Source: Candidatus Heimdallarchaeota archaeon
Lineage (GTDB): Archaea; Asgardarchaeota; Heimdallarchaeia; Heimdallarchaeales; Kariarchaeaceae
Direction: 5' to 3'
Assembly (NCBI GenBank): GCA_015522385.1
Contig: WAMJ01000215.1
Span: 1-39,418, forward strand
Length of the DNA: 39,418 nucleotides
Part shown: in pieces, positions 33,509 to 39,418 of the stretch
Numbering within the stretch: position 1 is the stretch's first letter
Layout of the letters: each line of letters starts with the position of its first letter
Position numbers and translations under genes: made by a program
The notes under the pieces: generated by a model
Seen by the model: the letters and a program-made list of their open reading frames with translations, nothing else
What the model was told of the DNA's origin: nothing
Database searches by the model: none

Positions 33509-34978
33509 TCAGTGCTTGAATGAGCGGTAACGAGTGTGTACGAGTATCAACCCGTGCTCGTTTGCCGCGTCAACCGAATCCTGATCACGGATGGAGCCAG
33601 AGGGTACAATCACCGCCTTGATTCCAACCTCTGCTGCAAGATCAACCGTGTCCCTGAACGGGAAGAATGCGTCACTCGCCATCACCGCACCTCGCACTTC
33701 TTCTCCCGCCTTCTGTATCGCCTGCTTCGCAGCGTCTATCCTGCTGGTCTGCCCAGACCCTATACCAAGTGCTGTGGTCCCTTTGCTGACCACAATAGCG
33801 TTGGATCGGGAGTGCTTGACCACCGTCCATGCGAAGAGCAGTTCGCTCAGAGTATCCTCGTCGGGCTTGGTGTCCGAGACGACAGTGTAGTCGCCTTCAT
33901 CTAGTAAGTGTACGTCCCTGTCTTGGATCACGAAGCCTCCTGGGATCTCGTGCAGATCCCTCTCCAATTGGAGAACATCCTTCGCCCGCAGTATCACGGT
34001 CTTCTTCTTCCCGAGGATTCCGAGAGCCTTGGGGCTGAAACCGGGAGCGATGAGGACATCCACGAACATCTGTGAGAGGAGCTCTGCGGTCTCCTCGTCT
34101 ATCTCCCTGTTGAAACAGTAGACCCCTCCGAAGGCAGAGAGCCGGTCGCCGACCAGTGCTTGGGTATAAGCCTCTGCGGTTGAGTTCGCAGTCCCGACTC
34201 CACAGGGAGTCCTGTGCTTGATCACAGAGCATGCTGGCTCCTTGAAGTCCCTGACCAGTGCTAATCCCTCCTTGACGTCGAGAATGTTGTTGTAAGAGAC
34301 CTCCTTCCCGCTGAGCTGTTCGAAGAACAGATCGCCGTAGACACCGGCAGACTGGTGGGGATTCTCTCCATACCTCAGCTCCATTGTCCTCACACCGAAG
34401 AGACCGTCGGCACCACCGAAGTAGCGGGAGATGGCAAGGTCGTAGGCGGTAACTCTGGCAAATGCCTTCCCCGCAAGGGTCTTGCGGTACTCGGGATCAT
34501 CCATGCGGTCGAGGACTTCGCGATAGTCGTCGGGATCGGTAACCACCGTCACCCTCTCGTGGTTCTTTGCCGCGGCCCTCAATAGCGTGGGACCACCGAT
34601 GTCTATGTTCTCGATGATCTCGGCGTGGTTGGCCCCGGAAGCAACTGTGGCCTCGAATGGGTAGAGGTTGCATACCACGAGGTCTATCTCACCAATACCC
34701 TGTTCATCGAGCTGGGAGTGATGCTCTTGTGTCGGTCGGGCAAGGATTCCAGCGTGGATACGAGGATGAAGAGTCTTCACCCTGCCACCGAGCACCTCGG
34801 GCGAACCGGTGTAATCTTCCACGGATGTCACGTCTATACCAGCCTCCCTGAGAACTCTGGCCGTGCCTCCAGAGGAGAGTATTGTGAACCGTTCGGCGAC
34901 TTTCTCCGCTAGTTCAACAAGCCCACTTTTGTCGTACACACTGAGTAGAGCGAATTTTCGAGCAGAATTATGGCTCAT
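33509..34978 (-). CDS. purH: AICAR transformylase/IMP cyclohydrolase
   Basis: A 489-residue bifunctional protein making the last two steps to IMP. The N-terminal cyclohydrolase (MGS-like) shows LLSVYDKSGL, GGTARVLREAGI, GGRVKTLHP and NLYPFEATV; the transformylase half has MELRYGENPHQ, CSVIKHRTPCGVG (Lys-His pair), KHSRSNAIVV, ASDAFFPFRDTV and the RYRSFKH end. The motif reads KHRTPCG where KHxNPCG is usual. Many archaea use PurP and PurO instead. It faces guaB tail to tail. A TTTTTATTCT-type box lies about 25-30 bases upstream of ATG 34978. Confidence 0.95.
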   Translation of the reverse strand: MSHNSARKFALLSVYDKSGLVELAEKVAERFTILSSGGTARVLREAGIDVTSVEDYTGSPEVLGGRVKTLHPRIHAGILARPTQEHHSQLDEQGIGEIDLVVCNLYPFEATVASGANHAEIIENIDIGGPTLLRAAAKNHERVTVVTDPDDYREVLDRMDDPEYRKTLAGKAFARVTAYDLAISRYFGGADGLFGVRTMELRYGENPHQSAGVYGDLFFEQLSGKEVSYNNILDVKEGLALVRDFKEPACSVIKHRTPCGVGTANSTAEAYTQALVGDRLSAFGGVYCFNREIDEETAELLSQMFVDVLIAPGFSPKALGILGKKKTVILRAKDVLQLERDLHEIPGGFVIQDRDVHLLDEGDYTVVSDTKPDEDTLSELLFAWTVVKHSRSNAIVVSKGTTALGIGSGQTSRIDAAKQAIQKAGEEVRGAVMASDAFFPFRDTVDLAAEVGIKAVIVPSGSIRDQDSVDAANEHGLILVHTRYRSFKH

Positions 34979-35018
34979 TGCGTGAAGCTTCTCTGACAGA
35001 ATAAAAAATGATGGGTAC

Positions 35019-35414
35019 TTATCTCAGTTCTTGAACCTCTTCGTAGAGGGCCTCAGTGAGGTCCTTCATGGTGAGAAAACCGACCGCGTTATCGTCATCG
35101 TCAACCACCAGCAGTCTCCTGATGCCCTTGTCCAGCATCTTCTCAAGACCCTTCTCGATGGATGCCTCCTTGTTGATGGAGATCACGACACCCGTTGCCC
35201 ACTCCTTCATGGTGGTAGACTCGGGTTTGCCGTCCTTGGTCACAGCATAGAGGAAGTCGCGTTCGGTGAAGATTCCAACTGGTTTGCCATCCCCATTTTT
35301 GACGATAACCGCACCGATATTTGCCTCCACCATCTTCTTCCCGGATTCGGCAACCGTCGTATCGACATCGACAAAGACCGGTTCTGTGTAAAGATAGTCT
35401 CTTACTAAAGACAT
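35019..35414 (-). CDS. Two-CBS-domain protein
   Basis: A 131-residue protein consisting of two CBS units: AESGKKMVEANIGAVIVK with VGIFTERDFLYAV, and ASIEKGLEKMLDKGIRRLLV with VGFLTMKDLTEAL. CBS pairs bind adenine nucleotides or SAM and act as regulators. The gene is monocistronic; ATTAAATAAAATC lies about 25 bases before ATG 35414. Its place beside purH may hint at an energy-sensing role in nucleotide metabolism, which is a guess. Confidence 0.88.
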   Translation of the reverse strand: MSLVRDYLYTEPVFVDVDTTVAESGKKMVEANIGAVIVKNGDGKPVGIFTERDFLYAVTKDGKPESTTMKEWATGVVISINKEASIEKGLEKMLDKGIRRLLVVDDDDNAVGFLTMKDLTEALYEEVQELR

Positions 35415-35513
35415 GGTAAATCGGGAATCTCAGGATTTTATTTAATGCCTCAGAATACTGAGCGAACATTCGCGAGGAAATCACATGTATTTTTTAGTGT
35501 CCTTGGAGAAAGT

Positions 35514-36233
35514 TTATGCCAGCGAGGGGAACCAGTACTTCGTACCCTCCGTCACGTCGCTGTCCTTCACGACCATCCCCTCGTTCTCGAGCGACTCCAT
35601 CAGACGGGTTGCCCGTTCGAGGGACCAACGAGTCTTCATGACCAGCTCCTCCAGCGTGACGTATCCCTTCTTTGATGCGATGCTGAAGACCCTCTCCTGA
35701 TCCTCAGTGAGATCCGCAGAGACAAATTCCACAATCTTTACTCCTGAGTCAAGCTCACGCATACCCACGATAAGGTCGTTCTTCTGAAGAGTCTTGACTA
35801 CTTTGGCCACGTCATCTGGGGGAACGACCTTACCAGGACGGGCCTTGTTTAACCGGATCGTCAGCTCTGCGAGTGAGATGAGCCCACCTGTCTTGGAGGT
35901 GATCTCCTTCCCAATCTCTAGAACATCCAGTGACAACTGATCGTAGTAGCCCTTGCCCGTAAGCCGATCCATGAAAGAGGGGCTGTCAGACCAGTTGTAG
36001 ACACCGATCTCTGGTGGAAGACCCAACCCCTCCCTGAGCTCCGTGAGCTTCTGGTAGTACTCCTTGGAATTCTTGATCTTGCTCCCGTGCTGCTTCTCAA
36101 ACTTCTTCATCTTCTTCTCCAGAACCTTGAAGGCGGCGATGAGCTCGTCTATCTCGTGGAGCATGAGATCCGCCTCTTTCACCGTCATCTCGCTCTTCTT
36201 ACGGATGTCGTCGCGTATCTCCCTTAGACCCAT
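35514..36233 (-). CDS. vps22: ESCRT-II subunit Vps22/EAP30 homolog
   Basis: A 239-residue protein matching eukaryotic Vps22 (SNF8/EAP30) along its length. An N-terminal helical hairpin (about 20-70, with FKVLEKKMKKFEKQHG) is followed by two winged helices: the first around 95-172 with TGGLISLAEL, the second around 173-239 with KKGYVTLEELVMKTRW, SLERATRLMESLENEGM and TKYWFPSL. In SNF8 the corresponding end is GYVT...RWxxERA-like and YWLPAL. ESCRT-II bridges ESCRT-I and ESCRT-III. It starts one base after the stop of the ESCRT-I gene, with GGAGG at 36241-36245, so both form one operon. Vps25 is not present in the window. Confidence 0.9.
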   Translation of the reverse strand: MGLREIRDDIRKKSEMTVKEADLMLHEIDELIAAFKVLEKKMKKFEKQHGSKIKNSKEYYQKLTELREGLGLPPEIGVYNWSDSPSFMDRLTGKGYYDQLSLDVLEIGKEITSKTGGLISLAELTIRLNKARPGKVVPPDDVAKVVKTLQKNDLIVGMRELDSGVKIVEFVSADLTEDQERVFSIASKKGYVTLEELVMKTRWSLERATRLMESLENEGMVVKDSDVTEGTKYWFPSLA

Positions 36234-36234
36234 C

Positions 36235-37566
36235 TCATAGCCTCCGGATGAGCTCGTCGAATTCCTGCCCCCACACCTCGACATCGTGGAGCAACTGGTC
36301 AAGATCCTGCTTCTCCAACCTCGTCTCCGCACCCTGCTCCCTCATCAACCTGTCCAGCTTGTCGTACCAGCCCTTGATGGCAGTGGCCAGACCGTCCGAT
36401 TCAGGGAACTGGGCGATGGCTTTCTGGAGGGTGTTAAGCTTGAGATTGACCGCACTGTAGGTGGCGTAGTTCTCCAAAAGCAGGAGATCGGAGAGCGTGA
36501 TCCTCGTACTGGCGAATTCGTTGACGTGTGAGAGGAGGTCCTTGCTGATCGAACCCAGCTTGACTGCAGGTTGCTTGCCTCCCTCGATGAAGTTCAGTCT
36601 CTTGGTAGCCTCGGGGAACTTCTGGGGGATATCATACTGCTTGTAGAAGTCCTCGATGTTGAAGCCGTTGATCTGCTCGAGATTGCTGGCGAGCTCAAGG
36701 ATCTTCCGGACAGCAGTGGATACCTGTTTGTCGTAGAGATCCTCTTGGATGAAGCCCATGTTCATCAAACGGGCCAGCACCTCCACCCTGACTATGTGCC
36801 CGTAGAGGTCTGTCTGGATATCCCACGTGGTCTTGCTCCTGTTCCGAACGATCATGGAGCTCCTCGACACCTCGATCTGATCCACGGGAATCTTGCCAGC
36901 AATGGCCAGCTCGATCCTGAACTTCAGCTTGCTGTACTTCACCTTCTGGTTGAGGTAGTCATCGGGGCCAATACCCTCCATGTTCTCGAAGTAGGACTCA
37001 AGGACCTCGAGGAGGTCATCGACAGACTCCAGTTTGCTCCTCAACTCCTGCTGTGGGGAGATCGTGAGAGACGCATAGCTCTGTCCCGACCTCTGCATCT
37101 GCGTCTCCTTCTCAACTTGGATGGTTCTATTGAGATCTGCAAGTTGCTGTTGTAGCCGCTCTACCTCCTGCTGGAGTGGTGACGTACGTGACACGGGCTG
37201 CGCCTGTACAGCGGGAGGTCGCTGTTTTCTCTCCGGACTGTTGAAGTAGCGACGAGCCTCGAAGATGATGTCCTTGAGCCGGTGCCTCCCACCATCCCAA
37301 TCCTGCAGTATCCTGAGATTAACCCTCCTGTCGCTGGAGACGTTCGGGTCGTCTACAGGGATGTTGACGAAGACATCGGGTTTCTCCCACGGGTACAGCT
37401 CGGGAATGACCACCCTGAGAAGCAGTGGCTGCCCGTTAGGGAGGGTAGAGACCCTACCGATGAAGGTGGGCTGGTCGCCCTGTACCTCGCTCCAGTAGGT
37501 CTCGTTTTCTTGTATATACTGACGCTCTTCCGTCAAGACTAATGTTCTAAAACCATCCAAATTCAT
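36235..37566 (-). CDS. Single-chain ESCRT-I: UEV, steadiness box and Vps28 fusion
   Basis: The 443-residue protein reads as a fusion of ESCRT-I parts. Residues 1-110 form a UEV (inactive E2-like) domain with GRVSTLPNGQPLLLRVVIP, LYPWEKPDVFV and RRVNLRILQDW, where the E2 cysteine is replaced (Asn83). After a Pro-rich linker comes a Gln-rich coiled coil (130-158) and a steadiness-box-like hairpin (about 190-225, DDYLNQKVKYSKLKFRIEL). Residues 252-330 resemble the Vps28 N-domain (LMNMGFIQEDLYDKQ, NIEDFYKQYDIPQ). The last 100 resemble the Vps28 C-domain, ending DLDQLLHDVEVWGQEFDELI. It would bind ubiquitin-tagged cargo and hand it to the co-encoded Vps22. ATG 37566 lies about 28 bases after CTATATG. 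Confidence 0.85.
   Translation of the reverse strand: MNLDGFRTLVLTEERQYIQENETYWSEVQGDQPTFIGRVSTLPNGQPLLLRVVIPELYPWEKPDVFVNIPVDDPNVSSDRRVNLRILQDWDGGRHRLKDIIFEARRYFNSPERKQRPPAVQAQPVSRTSPLQQEVERLQQQLADLNRTIQVEKETQMQRSGQSYASLTISPQQELRSKLESVDDLLEVLESYFENMEGIGPDDYLNQKVKYSKLKFRIELAIAGKIPVDQIEVSRSSMIVRNRSKTTWDIQTDLYGHIVRVEVLARLMNMGFIQEDLYDKQVSTAVRKILELASNLEQINGFNIEDFYKQYDIPQKFPEATKRLNFIEGGKQPAVKLGSISKDLLSHVNEFASTRITLSDLLLLENYATYSAVNLKLNTLQKAIAQFPESDGLATAIKGWYDKLDRLMREQGAETRLEKQDLDQLLHDVEVWGQEFDELIRRL
36241..36245 (-). promoter_or_regulatory. Shine-Dalgarno of vps22 inside the ESCRT-I gene
   Basis: GGAGG seven bases before ATG 36233, within the last codons of the ESCRT-I gene; it supports coupled translation and fixes the start of vps22. 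Confidence 0.6.
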
Positions 37567-37589
37567 TCGATCACTTCGGGTATGAATAA

Positions 37590-37599
37590 CATATAGAAC
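37590..37599 (-). promoter_or_regulatory. TATA-like box of the ESCRT operon
   Basis: On the minus strand GTTCTATATG lies about 28 bases before ATG 37566. A second A/T-rich box, TTTTTATACT (37605-37614), lies further upstream and may be an alternative. Confidence 0.45.
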
Positions 37600-37684
37600 T
37601 TGCAGTATAAAAAGTTGAAGAATCAGTGGACATCCACTTGCACATTACCCTGCGACATTTTATACTACCAAGCCCAAATACCCT

Positions 37685-38191
37685 TCACAAGCCAACTCTC
37701 TTCCTGTGCTTGTTCAGTGAGTGCTTCACCTTGACCGCTACCCCATTCATGAGAGAGAGAAGGGCGTGGGTGGGATGGACAGAGGTACCAACAGCCAGGA
37801 GCTCACCCCCAGGTGACAGGAGGAGCACCTCCGATCCAGGGGCTATTCCCTGATCAGCTGACACGACATGGCGGGTGTACAGGGACTTCCCGTCGGCCAC
37901 GAATGGTACCGCGTCAGAAGCGACCGTGATCCTCTGCCCCTCTAACCCCAGCTCCAGAAGCAGAAGTCCCCCTGCAAAGGTCGGCTGGTACCGCCCGTCC
38001 GAGGTCCGGAGGCTGAAGAGGTGCTGGCCACCGAAATGTACGTATGAGACCCTCCTCGTCTTCCGGGAGTACACCACGGATATGCCATTCCCCCTGAAGA
38101 AATCGGTGAAGTCCACACCCGGAAATTGGAAACCCAGAGTCCGTGCAAGTCGTTCCCGGTCTACGGGTTTGGGGGTCTTGCCTTCGCTCAT
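37685..38191 (-). CDS. PUA-domain RNA-binding protein
   Basis: A 168-residue protein whose C-terminal about 75 residues form a PUA domain: a start RHVVSADQGIAPGSEVLLL, then GGELLAVGTSVHPTH and a final strand with VAVKVKHSLNKHRK. PUA domains bind RNA in tRNA- and rRNA-modifying enzymes. The N-terminal half (about 1-90) has no recognised catalytic motif but resembles the pre-PUA regions of archaeal tRNA proteins. ATG 38191 lies about 28 bases after an ACTAATAAATC box. It is separated from the ESCRT operon by about 120 bases and has its own promoter. Confidence 0.75.
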   Translation of the reverse strand: MSEGKTPKPVDRERLARTLGFQFPGVDFTDFFRGNGISVVYSRKTRRVSYVHFGGQHLFSLRTSDGRYQPTFAGGLLLLELGLEGQRITVASDAVPFVADGKSLYTRHVVSADQGIAPGSEVLLLSPGGELLAVGTSVHPTHALLSLMNGVAVKVKHSLNKHRKRVGL

Positions 38192-38279
38192 AAAGTGCCA
38201 TGGGGCTCGGGGGATTTATTAGTTGTCATCGTCTACGTCCATATACCTGTATTTAAGAAAAGAGACGATGAGGTCAAAT

Positions 38280-39134
38280 ATGGTGACAGAGAGCTCCGCA
38301 CCAAAGGTCCAGATCAGGGCGATCGATGACGATCTGAGAATTGACATCCCATCAGAGCAAAAGAGCATGCAACCAAGAGTATTGAGGGATCTGCGGTATG
38401 CCCTGCACTCCCCCAGTGATTTCCAGCAGTTTGTCGCTACTCACGGAGAGGATATCGTGGGGCATCTATCTGCCCGAATCTTCGGGAGGACAGGATGGCT
38501 TGCCGCCGCCCAGATCAACTCAGAGTACCAGAGAATGGGGATCTTCAATAGCCTGAGGATGGAAGCAGAGCAGTGGCTCAGGGACAAGGGGGTAGAGGAG
38601 ATCAGGGTGGCCATCGCCTCCGACAGTCTCAAGATCCGTAATATGTTTGAACGGAAGGAGTACAGACCTATGGCATTCGCTGTAGAGCCCAATAAGTACA
38701 TCAACCCAGAAGAAGTAGATCTGTCCACCATCGATCACTTCTCAATGGTCACGGATGAGGGGTTGTACTCAAATTTTGAAAATACCCTGAGACCGCTGGA
38801 CCAGAACCTCATGGTGGACTCTGCGTACATCCCTCTGGACATCGACATCTGGAGATCACTCGTCTCAGAGAGCAGGGTCTACACCGATCTAAAACAGCGA
38901 ACATTCATCGTCCTCTCACCGGTATACGCACCAATGACCTTCTTAGGATTCATCGTTGCAGAGACCCAAGAGGACTATTACAAAGCTGGAGCTGCCCTGC
39001 AGGGATTCGCTGCAAAGAATGACGCCACAGAAGTTATAGCTCACTCCCCATCCAATCGAACTGCCATACTTGGTCTCGGAAACGCTGGGTACTCGTGGTC
39101 ACATCCCTACTCCGTGATTATCTATAAGAAATAG
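38280..39134 (+). CDS. GNAT-family acetyltransferase-like protein
   Basis: A 284-residue protein with a GNAT domain in the first 140 residues: TGWLAAAQINSEYQRMGIFN fits the strand-loop that binds acetyl-CoA (RxxGxG-like, here QRMGIF), followed by SLRMEAEQWLRDKGVEEIRV. The C-terminal half again looks GNAT-like (about 205-284, FLGFIVAETQED, NRTAILGLGNAGYSW), as in two-domain acetyltransferases. Substrate unknown. ATG 38280 is chosen because GTATTTAAG lies about 28 bases upstream; an earlier ATG at 38268 is possible. Confidence 0.75.
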   Translation: MVTESSAPKVQIRAIDDDLRIDIPSEQKSMQPRVLRDLRYALHSPSDFQQFVATHGEDIVGHLSARIFGRTGWLAAAQINSEYQRMGIFNSLRMEAEQWLRDKGVEEIRVAIASDSLKIRNMFERKEYRPMAFAVEPNKYINPEEVDLSTIDHFSMVTDEGLYSNFENTLRPLDQNLMVDSAYIPLDIDIWRSLVSESRVYTDLKQRTFIVLSPVYAPMTFLGFIVAETQEDYYKAGAALQGFAAKNDATEVIAHSPSNRTAILGLGNAGYSWSHPYSVIIYKK

Positions 39135-39163
39135 AAGCAGTATTAGACCTTGGTATTATTTAG

Positions 39164-39418
39164 TCACTTCATGGGCTTTCGACTCCATGGATAGAACCTA
39201 CGCCAGATCAGGAAGGTCTCAGTAGCAACCACCATGAGGAGGAAGATGTTCGCAGTATTTGGAATTATCAACACCAAGAGTATACCTATAAGCAGAGAAG
39301 AGAGCAGGAATGCCAGCTGGAATAGAGCCTGTGAGTACAACCTACCGCTGAATAAGTAGTACGTCTCTGTCACAGGCACCTCAAGTCTCTTGAGCTCCCT
39401 CCCCGCTGAGGTCAAGAG
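39164..39418 (-). CDS. Small membrane protein, runs off the window edge
   Basis: The frame is open through the right edge, so the N-terminus is missing or begins at the TTG at 39415. At least 83 residues with two adjacent hydrophobic segments (about 30-52 and 53-69) joined by a short PNT turn, then a basic RRFYPWSRK tail. No family recognised. Confidence 0.5.
   Translation of the reverse strand, partial: LLTSAGRELKRLEVPVTETYYLFSGRLYSQALFQLAFLLSSLLIGILLVLIIPNTANIFLLMVVATETFLIWRRFYPWSRKPMK

Noticed and set aside
36235..37566. Active E2 conjugating enzyme
   Set aside because: The E2-like domain has Asn83 at the expected place of the catalytic Cys and is joined to ESCRT-I domains, so it is a UEV.

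Overview
The window reads as a chromosome segment from an Asgard archaeon, most likely of the Heimdallarchaeia. Archaeal markers are Rpo11 (RpoL), RadA, family B DNA polymerase with a PCNA-binding tail, archaeal UMP kinase, tRNA C56 2'-O-methyltransferase and TATA-like boxes about 25-30 bases upstream of most starts (leaderless transcription). The Asgard signature is the eukaryote-like set: a ubiquitin-like protein (79 aa, ending Gly-Gly-Ile) with an overlapping E1-like gene, and an ESCRT-I/ESCRT-II operon (a UEV-steadiness box-Vps28 fusion followed by Vps22/EAP30). A heme O synthase operon points to heme-copper respiration and hence to the Heimdall side of the Asgards; this assignment is an inference. 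Base composition looks near 50% GC in core genes by eye; it was not calculated.

Layout. 1-2.6 kb: partial LRR protein, UbiD-family decarboxylase (probably archaeal mevalonate pathway), small zinc-ribbon membrane protein. 2.6-6.0 kb: PPC-domain protein and inositol-phosphatase-like pair, rpoL with a mini RNase III-like gene, then E1 and ubiquitin. 6.1-9.6 kb: pyrH-trm56 facing a DUF499-type ATPase. 9.7-15.9 kb: replication and repair island (unknown gene coupled to polB, TIM-barrel protein, unknown, radA). 16-20.8 kb: YIP1-type membrane protein, then a four-gene membrane operon with ctaB, a His-rich polytopic protein and a YwiC-like protein, followed by an HxlR-type regulator on the other strand. 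21.4-26.1 kb: accessory region with a 1-kb non-coding stretch, tRNA-Leu(CAG), and a 3.6-kb element bounded by 55-bp perfect direct repeats of the tRNA 3' half. 26.2-35.4 kb: glyA, topoisomerase I, guaA, guaB, purH, CBS protein. 35.5-39.4 kb: ESCRT operon, PUA protein, GNAT protein, partial membrane protein.

How the genes fit together. PurH makes IMP, GuaB and GuaA convert it to GMP, and GlyA supplies one-carbon units. PolB, RadA and topoisomerase I serve DNA replication and repair. The ubiquitin-like protein and its E1 could feed ubiquitin-tagged cargo to the ESCRT-I fusion protein, whose UEV domain lacks the E2 cysteine and would bind rather than transfer ubiquitin. No E2, deubiquitinase, Vps25, ESCRT-III or Vps4 is in the window.

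Most notable: the single-chain ESCRT-I; the ubiquitin/E1 pair; and a tRNA-borne mobile element with no visible integrase that carries two winged-helix regulators, a gene interrupted by an in-frame TGA, and a protein with a duplicated C-terminal unit.
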